From Synechococcaceae cyanobacterium (lineage in GTDB: Bacteria > Cyanobacteriota > Cyanobacteriia > PCC-6307 > Cyanobiaceae): a DNA stretch of 8,002 nt. Positions 1 through 5,384 of this stretch are shown here, one piece after another. The notes beneath the pieces are model-generated. The model searched no databases and was not told the origin of the DNA. It worked only from the letters and a program-made list of their open reading frames with translations. How positions within the stretch are numbered: position 1 is the stretch's first letter; each line of letters starts with the position of its first letter. Where the stretch lies: positions 1 to 8,002 of the forward strand of contig CANHGA010000089.1 in the NCBI GenBank assembly GCA_947460085.1. The letters run 5' to 3'. The position numbers and the translations under genes are program-made.

Positions 1-1436
1 CAGCCCAGCCCGGCCTGGGCGGCGATGGAGCGGGCCGTGACCGGGCTATCGCCGGTGAGCATCACCACCCGCACCCCTGCCCGCTGGGCCACGGCAATGG
101 CTTCGGGCACATCGCTGCGCAAGGGGTCGGCGAGACCAACCAGGCCGATCGCCTCAAATTGGTAGTCGTGCAGGTTCTGGGGTTCGTCGCCGCTGTGGGT
201 TGGGGCTCCGGTGAGCCCGCGGGCCACAGCCAGCACCCGCAGGCCCTTACTGGCCAAGGCAACGCCGGCACTCAAAAACGGTTGGCAGCGCTCCGGTGCC
301 AGATGGCAGAGATCGGCAATGGCCTCAGGGGCGCCTTTGGCGGCCAGGTGCCAGGCACCCTCGCTATCGCGCCAGAGCTGGGACATCACCAAAAAATCGC
401 TCTTCAGGGGGTAGTCCCTCTCCAGCGGCCAATCGGGATGCAGGTGCTCGCTGCCTTCGAGATGGGTTTGGGCCAGGCGGTGGATGGCCAGTTCCATGGC
501 ATCAACCGGATCGCCGCGGCTGGCGAGTACCGCCATCTCCACCAGCTGGTGAAAGGCCTCATCCAAGGGCTTCCCACTGGACCAGTGGGCTCCATCGGGC
601 CAGGTGGTGAGCTCGGCTACGGCCATGCGGTTTTCGGTGAGGGTGCCGGTTTTATCCACGGCCAAAACCGTGGCGCTACCCAGGCTTTCCACCGCCGCCG
701 GCCAGCGGGCCAGCACCCCAAGGCGGGCCAGCCGGAGGGCCCCAAGGGCCAAAAACAGGGCCAGCACCACGGGGATTTCGTTGGGCAGCACGGCCAGGGC
801 CAGGGCCAGGGCTGCCAGCAGGGCCTGGGGCCAGTTGCCACCGGTGATCCCTTGAATGCAGGCCAGGGCAACGCAGAGGCCAAGCCCCCAAAGGGTGAGC
901 CGGCCAGTGAGCCGACGGGTGCGGCGCTGCAGGCGGGTGGGGGGCGGCACGACCGTCTTGAGGCTGTCGCCAATGCGGCCCAGTTCGCTGGCGGCGGCGA
1001 TGGTTTTGACCTCGGCCCAACCCCTGCCGCTCGCCACGAGCGATCCAGCCAAGATCCTTTCGCCAAGCTGTTGTTTGGCGATCGGCAACGACTCTCCGGT
1101 GAGGAGGGATTCATCCAGCCACAGGCCCACGGCCTCCCGCAGGGCGGCATCGGCCACCACCCGATCGCCCTCCTCCAGGCGTAAATAATCACCGGGGATG
1201 ACGTCCTCTGCGGCGAGTTCCAGCTCCTGGCCTAGCCGGCGCACGTGGGCCCGGGGCGCGGAGAGTCGGGCAAGTTCAGCCAGGGCCCTTTGGCTGCGGT
1301 GCTGTTGCAGCCCATCGAGCAGCACAATTCCCGCCACAAACCCCAGCAGGATCAGCCCATCCACCGGTTCGCCGATCAATCCATAGATCAGGGCACAGCC
1401 CAACAAAAGGAGGTTGGTGGGCTCCAGCAGATTCAT
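1..1436 (-). CDS. P-type cation-transporting ATPase, 5' part (runs off left edge)
   Basis: 478 codons are visible on the minus strand, open to the window edge. The order of P-type ATPase motifs is intact: actuator-loop TGES at residues 113-116, a TM3-TM4 region (about 185-235) with the ion-site motif PNEIP at 218-222, the phosphorylation motif DKTGTLT starting at D261, the nucleotide-binding KGAPE at 367-371, and MLTGDS at 459-464. The hinge motif and TM5 onward would lie left of the window. The ATG at 1436 is the first start after an in-frame TAA at 1463-1461, so the protein begins directly at its first membrane hairpin and lacks the roughly 60-70 residue cytoplasmic N-terminus seen in Ca2+/H+ type pumps. 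The PNEIP motif resembles a subfamily with PEEFP rather than classic PEGLP. The transported ion cannot be assigned. Family call is firm; substrate unknown. Confidence 0.93.
   Translation of the reverse strand, partial: MNLLEPTNLLLLGCALIYGLIGEPVDGLILLGFVAGIVLLDGLQQHRSQRALAELARLSAPRAHVRRLGQELELAAEDVIPGDYLRLEEGDRVVADAALREAVGLWLDESLLTGESLPIAKQQLGERILAGSLVASGRGWAEVKTIAAASELGRIGDSLKTVVPPPTRLQRRTRRLTGRLTLWGLGLCVALACIQGITGGNWPQALLAALALALAVLPNEIPVVLALFLALGALRLARLGVLARWPAAVESLGSATVLAVDKTGTLTENRMAVAELTTWPDGAHWSSGKPLDEAFHQLVEMAVLASRGDPVDAMELAIHRLAQTHLEGSEHLHPDWPLERDYPLKSDFLVMSQLWRDSEGAWHLAAKGAPEAIADLCHLAPERCQPFLSAGVALASKGLRVLAVARGLTGAPTHSGDEPQNLHDYQFEAIGLVGLADPLRSDVPEAIAVAQRAGVRVVMLTGDSPVTARSIAAQAGLG
792..812. 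repeat. Short GGCCAG tandem repeat inside the ATPase gene
   Basis: Three exact GGCCAG units (792-809) followed by a partial one. On the minus strand they encode alternating Ala-Leu in the TM4 region just before PNEIP. It is probably codon-driven low complexity rather than a separate element. Confidence 0.5.
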
Positions 1437-1569
1437 GGGTTCGGGTCTGGAACCCCCGGTTTAGCGATGGAAATGACGCCCCGATGCAATCGTGCGACGA
1501 ACCCTGGCCAGATCGCCCTCGCTGGGGCCGATGTCGCTAATCCTGGGTTGTTGTTGGCCCGCACAACCC

Positions 1570-1947
1570 ATGCTTTCTGCCAAGTTCAAGCCTGCTCTGT
1601 TGGGAGTGGCCTTGCCGCTGCTCTCCACCATCACGGCGCTCGCTCCTTTGGAGCTCCGGGCCGCCGAAGTACCGCGGACCCAGGAGAAGGCAGCCAATGT
1701 GGCCCGCATGAAGGCCGAGGTCCTGAACGGTGGGTTGACCAAATACCGCACGGCAGCCTGCATGCATCAGTTGGGTGGCGGCAGCTGCATGGTGCGAGCA
1801 AGTAGCGACGGGTACCGCTTCCAGTTCTTCGGCGGCACACCGGGCTGGGAAACCATGAACCGAAAGCCAACGGTTGAAACCCAAATCATGGTGTCACCCG
1901 ATGGCACCAAGGTGGAGAAAGTGATCTACAACGGTGCCCCCCGTTAG
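1570..1947 (+). CDS. Small exported protein of unknown function
   Basis: 125 residues from the ATG at 1570. The N-terminus is a good signal peptide: Lys at 5 and 7, a hydrophobic stretch from about 8 to 25, then an Ala-Ala cleavage region near residue 31. I chose this start over the in-frame ATGs at 1492 and 1534 because it puts the positive charges directly before the hydrophobic core; no clear ribosome binding site decides it. The mature part is about 95 residues with two cysteines nine residues apart (ACMHQLGGGSC), which could form a disulfide outside the cytoplasm, followed by a Gly/aromatic-rich segment. I do not recognise the family. It is divergent from the ATPase (133 bp apart) and convergent with the response regulator, so it is likely transcribed alone. 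Confidence 0.7.
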   Translation: MLSAKFKPALLGVALPLLSTITALAPLELRAAEVPRTQEKAANVARMKAEVLNGGLTKYRTAACMHQLGGGSCMVRASSDGYRFQFFGGTPGWETMNRKPTVETQIMVSPDGTKVEKVIYNGAPR

Positions 1948-1959
1948 GGAACGCCCCTA
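1945..1959. terminator. Short inverted repeat between convergent genes
   Basis: TAGGG / CCCTA arms (5 bp, 5-nt loop) lie at the junction of two convergent genes that are 13 bp apart. The left arm includes the stop codon of the exported-protein gene. There is no T-tract on either side, so a bidirectional terminator role is only possible. Confidence 0.25.
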
Positions 1960-1960
1960 C

Positions 1961-2785
1961 CTAGATCGCCGTCGCCGCTGGTAGGCGTTGGAAGAGGTAT
2001 CCCGTGCCCCGGGCCGTGATCACGAGCTCGGGGTTGTCGGGGTCGTCTTCGATCTTGTTGCGCAGCCTGGAGATGTGCACGTCCACCACCCGCGTGTCGG
2101 AATGGCGCTCCGGGGTGTAGCCCCAGATTTTGCTGAGCATTTCTTGGCGGGTGAGGGGCTGGCCGGAGTGGGCCATCAGCATCTCGAGCAGGTCGAATTC
2201 CATCCCCGTGAGCTTGACCCGTTCACCGGCCTTAAACACCTGGCGTTTGTGGGGCAGGATCATCAGCTGGCCAATCTTGATCTCCCGCGGGGCGCTGCCA
2301 GCGGCCTCAGGGCCCGTACCGCCGGCCGTACGACGCAAGACGCAGCGAATGCGGGCTTCTAATTCTTTTGGGCTGAAGGGTTTGGTGATGTAGTCGTCGG
2401 CGCCCAGCTCCAGGCCCAGGATGCGGTCTTTAACTTCCGAGCAGGCCGAGAGCATCACGATCGGCACCTCAGATTGTTGGCGCAGGGCCTGAATCACCCC
2501 ATAGCCATCCATCTTGGGCATCATCACGTCCAGCACGACCACATCGGGTTGCACGGTTTGGAAGAGGGCAAGGGCCTCTTCACCATCGCTGGCGGTCGCC
2601 ACGTCGTAACCAAACATGGTTAGCCGGGTTTCCAGCACCCTCCGGATATTGGCGTCGTCGTCCACCAGCAGGATCGTTTGCTTCAGGGCGTCAGGCTTTT
2701 GGGCGTCTGTCTTTGCTGCGTCTGTCTTTGCTGCGTCTGTCTTTGCTGCGTCGGGTGTGGAAGCGTCAGGGGTAGGGATGGTCAT
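1961..2785 (-). CDS. OmpR-type response regulator, RpaB/Ycf27 family
   Basis: 274 residues from the ATG at 2785. A receiver domain (about 37-155) carries the acidic pair D42/D43, phosphoacceptor D86 in VVVLDVMMPKMDG, S113 and K135; a C-terminal winged helix (about 170-268) contains the RpaB-like signatures LTGMEFDLLE, WGYTPERHSDTRVVDVHISR and ARGTGYLFQR. In cyanobacteria this family controls light- and redox-responsive genes, including photosystem and phycobilisome genes. The segment SEVKDRILGLELGADDYITK departs from what I recall of highly conserved canonical RpaB, so this may be a close paralogue (SrrA-like) and I give no symbol. The first 35 residues are a low-complexity Thr/Asp/Ala/Lys tail made by a 15-bp repeat. 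The frame stays open upstream to 2992, but that extension reads as non-conserved sequence. A weak AGGAAG lies about 20 nt before the chosen start. Confidence 0.88.
   Translation of the reverse strand: MTIPTPDASTPDAAKTDAAKTDAAKTDAQKPDALKQTILLVDDDANIRRVLETRLTMFGYDVATASDGEEALALFQTVQPDVVVLDVMMPKMDGYGVIQALRQQSEVPIVMLSACSEVKDRILGLELGADDYITKPFSPKELEARIRCVLRRTAGGTGPEAAGSAPREIKIGQLMILPHKRQVFKAGERVKLTGMEFDLLEMLMAHSGQPLTRQEMLSKIWGYTPERHSDTRVVDVHISRLRNKIEDDPDNPELVITARGTGYLFQRLPAATAI
2706..2750 (-). repeat. Three perfect 15-bp tandem repeats in the response-regulator tail
   Basis: The unit TCTGTCTTTGCTGCG occurs three times with no mismatch (2706-2720, 2721-2735, 2736-2750). Because the unit is a multiple of three it keeps frame, encoding repeated Ala-Ala-Lys-Thr-Asp in residues about 12-27 of the RpaB-family regulator. 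Exact identity suggests recent expansion by slippage and possible copy-number variation between strains. Confidence 0.95.
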
Positions 2786-2882
2786 AGGGGGCCTGCTGAT
2801 TTCTCTTCCTAGCAGCCATGGAGGGCCGTTTCGGTGATTTGCAGCCCGCCGGGGGCGGTGCTGTTGGATCCCGTAATCCTTA

Positions 2883-2932
2883 GGCCAGAGGCGTGGCCCA
2901 GGGTTCATCGGCAAGACCTCCCCAAAAGGGGA
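2883..2932. promoter_or_regulatory. Divergent intergenic region with two short hairpins
   Basis: The 205-bp gap between the divergent RpaB-family and AP2 genes (2786-2990) contains two perfect inverted repeats: GGCCA / TGGCC (2883-2898, 6-nt loop) and TCCCC / GGGGA (2919-2932, AAAA loop). Either could be in the leader of one of the two transcripts or act as operator DNA. I see no convincing -35/-10 pair on either strand and no clear RpaB HLR1 box. Confidence 0.35.
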
Positions 2933-2990
2933 CTGGCTTTGGGGGCTTGCTGCATCGCAGTGTTGACCATGCCCGTGATCCCAAGCGGCC

Positions 2991-3344
2991 ATGCCGAAGC
3001 AGACCGACGCTTCTCAAGAGCAGGCCTATCTCGCCTACGCCAACCGGCCCCGTCGGCCAGGCGCGAGCTCCATGTTTCGCGGCGTCAGTTACCGGAGCCG
3101 CACGGGTCAGTGGATCGCCCAGTTGTATTGGCGGGGGCGCCGTTACTTCCTTGGGGCGTACGAGGACGAGCGGGAGGCTGCAGAGGTTTACAACAAACAC
3201 GCCCAGCAGATCATCGGCCCGTTTGCGGTACTCAATGATTTGTCGGAGGCAGCTGGACCGGATGGGTCTGATGGGCTAATGCCTCAGGCACAAGGGCCCA
3301 GCGCACTGCAAGAGGCCGCCCAGCGTCCTAGGGCCAGGGGCTGA
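2991..3344 (+). CDS. Stand-alone AP2/ERF-domain DNA-binding protein
   Basis: 117 residues. Residues 28-84 form one complete AP2 domain: FRGVSYR at 29-35 (the YRG element), W41-x-A43-Q44 in strand 2, RRYFLGAY at 50-57, EAAEVYNKHA at 62-71 in the helix, and FAVLN ending at 82. AP2 domains bind DNA through this three-stranded sheet. In bacteria and phages they usually accompany HNH homing endonucleases; here there is no HNH motif and no room for one, only a 27-residue basic N-terminal arm and a 33-residue Gly/Gln/Pro-rich tail. It may therefore be a transcription regulator, a nucleoid protein or a nuclease remnant. It is divergent from an RpaB-family regulator and overlaps the convergent gene by 17 bp. 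The start has no clear ribosome binding site. Confidence 0.85.
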   Translation: MPKQTDASQEQAYLAYANRPRRPGASSMFRGVSYRSRTGQWIAQLYWRGRRYFLGAYEDEREAAEVYNKHAQQIIGPFAVLNDLSEAAGPDGSDGLMPQAQGPSALQEAAQRPRARG

Positions 3345-3738
3345 AGCTCACCGGTTCGTACTTGGCAATTCCCATGCGCCAGCCGCGGATCACCAAGGCT
3401 TTGAGGCTGGTTTCAAAGGCGGCTGTGTCGCCACTGGCCAGCCAGCTGGCCTTCAGCAGCGGCAATTGCTCGCTCATCACGTCGAGGGGAATCTCAATCA
3501 GCAGCAGGCTGTTGTCAGCGGCCGCCCGCTGTAGGGGCCCCTCATCGCTGCGTTGCCAAAGCCGGAGCAACAGCTCCAAGGCCAGGGTGCGGCCATCGTC
3601 TCCTGGGTCTTGGGCTGGGTCGTTTTCTGCGGGGGCTGAGGCGGCTGCGGCTGATTGGGTTTTGCCCGTCAGGGGCAGGGCGCGTTTGCCGTCCAACTCC
3701 ACCAACGCCAAGGCGACCAAGTAGGGGGCGTTTGCCAT
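3328..3738 (-). CDS. Hypothetical protein
   Basis: 136 residues from the ATG at 3738, acidic and soluble, with no signal peptide or membrane segment. It appears to be two parts: an N-terminal strand-rich segment (residues 1-28, with LVALALVELDGKRALPLTGK), a low-complexity Ala/Asp/Pro linker (about 29-49), and a mainly helical C-terminal part (50-136) ending FSPWP. I do not recognise the family. The 3' end overlaps the AP2 gene tail-to-tail by 17 bp, and the gene is divergent from cp12 with 207 bp between. A G-rich hairpin sits about 18 nt before its start. Codon use resembles the neighbours. Confidence 0.7.
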   Translation of the reverse strand: MANAPYLVALALVELDGKRALPLTGKTQSAAAASAPAENDPAQDPGDDGRTLALELLLRLWQRSDEGPLQRAAADNSLLLIEIPLDVMSEQLPLLKASWLASGDTAAFETSLKALVIRGWRMGIAKYEPVSFSPWP

Positions 3739-3756
3739 GGGGCATTCCGCTGCAAT

Positions 3757-3773
3757 CCCCCCACCTTGGGGGG
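3757..3773 (-). promoter_or_regulatory. Perfect C6/G6 hairpin upstream of the minus-strand gene
   Basis: CCCCCC (3757-3762), loop of 5 nt, GGGGGG (3768-3773). On the minus strand it would form a strong stem in the 5' leader of the 3328-3738 gene, about 18 nt before its ATG, and could limit translation. It might instead be a terminator-like block between divergent units, but no T-tract follows. Confidence 0.35.
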
Positions 3774-3925
3774 TTCAACCAGGGGGCTGTCAATCCTTTT
3801 TTCGGGAGGCGGGTTTTTGGAGGGGATGCTTGGGGGTGGGGTTTCTCAAGCTTTTCCCCATCAGACTTGCCTGCGGCCCCGGCTTTGCCGCCGCTGGGGT
3901 TAAATTCTCGGCCGCTTTACCTGTG

Positions 3926-3938
3926 CTCCTCTTGGGAG
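3926..3938 (+). promoter_or_regulatory. cp12 ribosome binding site within a small stem
   Basis: GGGAG (3934-3938) lies 7 nt before the cp12 ATG and is the likely Shine-Dalgarno sequence. CTCC at 3926-3929 can pair with GGAG at 3935-3938, which could mask it weakly. TTAAAT at 3900-3905 is a possible -10 box but has no good -35 at normal spacing. Confidence 0.4.
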
Positions 3939-3945
3939 TCTTGCC

Positions 3946-4164
3946 ATGACCACGATCGCGTCCCAGCTGGAGAGCTATCGCTCGGCATTGGCCGCAGCCA
4001 CGGCCAATGGAGATCAGGCGGTGGCCCGCAAGCTGGAGCAGCAGATCAAGGACCTTGAGGATTTTCAAGGGCGCCACCCCGAGGCCGAAGAAGCCCCCAG
4101 CCCATTTGAGGTGTTTTGTGAGCTGAACCCAGCCGATGAAAAGTGCCGGGTTTACGACGACTAA
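3946..4164 (+). CDS. cp12: CP12, Calvin-cycle regulatory protein (short C-terminal-cysteine form)
   Basis: 72 residues, close to the family's usual 75-80. The C-terminus carries the CP12 signature: C58 and C67 with eight residues between, including NP, followed by RVYDD at the very end. CP12 is a disordered, redox-controlled scaffold that forms a GAPDH-phosphoribulokinase complex in the dark and so shuts down carbon fixation; the C-terminal disulfide loop docks on GAPDH. Residues about 5-41 form a charged helix (LESYRSALA, ARKLEQQIKDLEDFQ). The N-terminal cysteine pair and the AWDxVEEL core of plant-type CP12 are absent, as I recall for marine picocyanobacterial and cyanophage CP12. The gene is 89 bp upstream of a LuxR-type regulator on the same strand. 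Confidence rests on the terminal motif. Confidence 0.88.
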   Translation: MTTIASQLESYRSALAAATANGDQAVARKLEQQIKDLEDFQGRHPEAEEAPSPFEVFCELNPADEKCRVYDD

Positions 4165-4220
4165 TCCCCAGTTTTTAGCGAAGGTTCAGGATGTGGCACC
4201 TAAGGTTTGAATAATCTTTA

Positions 4221-4237
4221 GGCAGACAGCGTCTGCC
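4221..4237 (+). promoter_or_regulatory. Perfect 7-bp inverted repeat just before the LuxR-type regulator
   Basis: GGCAGAC, AGC spacer, GTCTGCC: 17 bp with perfect arms. It ends 3 nt before a strong Shine-Dalgarno sequence (AAGGAGG, 4241-4247), itself 6 nt before the ATG at 4254. The symmetry would suit a dimeric regulator (autoregulation), or an RNA hairpin controlling ribosome access. TAATCT at 4212-4217 is a possible -10 box without a good -35. Confidence 0.55.
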
Positions 4238-4253
4238 GCCAAGGAGGGTCCCG

Positions 4254-4940
4254 ATGGACCTCACCCCTTTTCTCAGCAGCCTGGAAGGCACCACCCTCGA
4301 CCAGGTGTTGCTTTCGGTGGCAGTCCCTGGCCAGGTGGCGATTGCCATGAAAGGGAAGTTTTTGTTGCGCTCCGTCTGCGAGAGCTTCAAAGACCGCACG
4401 AAGATTGGCTGTGCGGTGACCGACCAGGCCACCTGTTTGAGCTATCTGGCTCAAGAACCCTATGAGCTGCTGATCGCCACCGATTATCTGGAACAGGGCA
4501 ATGGTTTTGAGCTGGTGCGCCAAGCCCGGGAAGCCCAGCCCAGTTTGAAGGCGGTGGTGTTGGCGCTGGGCGATGTGATCCCAGCCCAATACGCGGATGC
4601 CGATTGGTTGGAAGCGGTGGTGGCCGAGGCCGATTTCATCGGTGATCAACGACCCCTGAAAGCCGCCGTGATCGCCGTGATGGGCCATCACTCCTACCGA
4701 AGCCCATCCCTGCGCTCGGACACCCGGGCTTACTTGAGTTGTCCCCGGCTCACCAAGCGCGAATACGAAGTGCTGGATTTATTGGCCAGCGGCCTCACCG
4801 ATCGCGACATCGCCGAGAAGCTTGTGGTGAGCGATCAAACGGCCAAGACCTACACCAAGCGTTTGCTGAAAACCCTTGATGTGAACAACCGCCTCCAGGC
4901 GGTGCTCAAGGGCATGCGCTGCGGCATGGTCCAGATCTAG
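4254..4940 (+). CDS. LuxR/NarL-type transcriptional regulator with atypical receiver
   Basis: 228 residues. The C-terminus (166-220) is a clear LuxR-type helix-turn-helix: LTKREYEVLDLLASGLTDRDIAEKL, then the recognition-helix region VSDQTAKTYTKRLLKTLDV. The N-terminal part (about 25-145) has the alternating strand/helix pattern of a receiver, including LLIATDYLEQGNGFELVRQAR (70-92), where D77 could match the phosphoacceptor. The acidic pair expected after the first strand is absent: residues 27-35 read QVAIAMKGK. Normal Mg2+-dependent phosphorylation is therefore doubtful, and it may respond to another signal or a protein partner. The start is well supported by AAGGAGG at 6 nt. It follows cp12 by 89 bp on the same strand, but a perfect inverted repeat between them suggests its own control. 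Its stop codon lies in a 15-bp tandem duplication. Confidence 0.85.
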   Translation: MDLTPFLSSLEGTTLDQVLLSVAVPGQVAIAMKGKFLLRSVCESFKDRTKIGCAVTDQATCLSYLAQEPYELLIATDYLEQGNGFELVRQAREAQPSLKAVVLALGDVIPAQYADADWLEAVVAEADFIGDQRPLKAAVIAVMGHHSYRSPSLRSDTRAYLSCPRLTKREYEVLDLLASGLTDRDIAEKLVVSDQTAKTYTKRLLKTLDVNNRLQAVLKGMRCGMVQI

Positions 4941-4956
4941 CTGGTCCAGATCTAGC
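4927..4956 (+). repeat. 15-bp tandem duplication spanning the regulator stop codon
   Basis: TGGTCCAGATCTAGC is present twice head-to-tail (4927-4941 and 4942-4956) without mismatch. It includes the last codons and TAG stop of the LuxR-type gene. As 15 is a multiple of three, a second in-frame TAG follows (4953-4955), so readthrough would add only five residues. Confidence 0.97.
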
Positions 4957-5003
4957 TGCTTCAGAGCTGAATTGTCCCCGTATGGGGGGCTCGTGATCGC
5001 AGG

Positions 5004-5050
5004 GGGCAGGCGCAGAGTTGCTCCAGGCCCCTCGGGGTCCTGCGTTGCCC
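5004..5050 (+). promoter_or_regulatory. Predicted long stem-loop in the leader of the 5074 gene
   Basis: GGGCA (5004-5008) pairs with TGCCC (5046-5050), a G-U pair follows (5009/5045), G5010 is bulged, then CGCAG (5011-5015) pairs with CTGCG (5040-5044). The 24-nt apical region contains a further CCC/GGG hairpin (5029-5037). It ends 23 nt before the ATG at 5074. It lacks a following T-run, so a 5' leader structure is more likely than a terminator for the upstream regulator. Confidence 0.4.
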
Positions 5051-5073
5051 TTCAAAGCCTGCGGCGGATTTTC

Positions 5074-5304
5074 ATGACGACTGCTGGTTCGGCACCCAAG
5101 ATCACCATTGGGGAGCTAGAGGCGAATTATTCCCTGTATTGCAAGGCCATGCGCTTGCTGCTTCGGGAGGGTAAATCGATCAAAAAGATTCGCCGCACCG
5201 TGTGCTGGCAGCGGTTGGAAACCTTGCACAACTGCTTGCCGGGCCAATACCGCGATCCCGATTACCTCTGCACCCTGCTGGCGCGGGAGATGAAGGCCCC
5301 TTAG
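5074..5304 (+). CDS. Small conserved-looking protein, function unknown
   Basis: 76 residues from the ATG at 5074. It is basic and mostly helical, with no signal peptide or membrane span: ITIGELEANYSLYCKAMRLL (11-30), a basic turn REGKSIKKIRRTVCWQRL, then LHNCLPGQYRDPDYLCTLLAREM. Four cysteines are spread through it (no zinc-finger spacing). The basic helix pair might bind nucleic acid or a protein partner, but that is a guess. An in-frame ATG at 4972 would add 34 residues; I reject it because those residues are Gly/Arg-rich without pattern and the DNA there forms a strong stem-loop. A weak GCGGA lies 5 nt before the chosen start. I associate this sequence style with small conserved picocyanobacterial hypotheticals but cannot name it. 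Confidence 0.72.
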   Translation: MTTAGSAPKITIGELEANYSLYCKAMRLLLREGKSIKKIRRTVCWQRLETLHNCLPGQYRDPDYLCTLLAREMKAP

Positions 5305-5309
5305 CCCCT

Positions 5310-5342
5310 TCTTCAATCCCTCCGCTGTCAGGGGTGTGAAGG
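5310..5342 (+). terminator. Stem-loop after the 5074 gene (possible terminator)
   Basis: A stem of about 11 pairs begins 6 nt after the TAG: CTTCA (5311-5315) with TGAAG (5337-5341), then AT and CCCT (5316-5321) with AGGG, G and T (5330-5335), with G5336 bulged, one G-U pair and an 8-nt loop. Only TTG follows rather than a T-tract, so intrinsic termination is uncertain; it could instead stabilise the 3' end. Confidence 0.35.
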
Positions 5343-5384
5343 TTGATCGCGCCAGCCCCGGTGCTGCGAAAAATCGCCAAGAGA

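Noticed and set aside
159..1184. 341-codon plus-strand ORF opposite the ATPase
   Set aside because: It is antisense to intact ATPase motifs, with Gly/Gln-rich low-complexity composition typical of a GC-rich shadow frame.
617..1192. Long Pro/Trp-rich frame on the minus strand and others overlapping 62-1188
   Set aside because: These are other-frame shadows of the P-type ATPase, whose motifs all fall in the frame starting at 1436.
1461..1763. Minus-strand ORF in the ATPase frame upstream of the TAA, considered as the missing ATPase N-terminus
   Set aside because: Its residues do not resemble the cation-ATPase N-terminal domain, and it lies antisense to the exported-protein gene.
2786..2992. 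N-terminal extension of the RpaB-family regulator (frame open to 2992)
   Set aside because: The extra 69 residues look like translated intergenic DNA, are unlike the family N-terminus, and span hairpins in a divergent promoter region.
3788..3793. Perfect TTGACA on the minus strand upstream of the 3328-3738 gene
   Set aside because: At 16-18 bp spacing only G/C-rich hairpin DNA is found, with no -10-like sequence, so I do not call a promoter.
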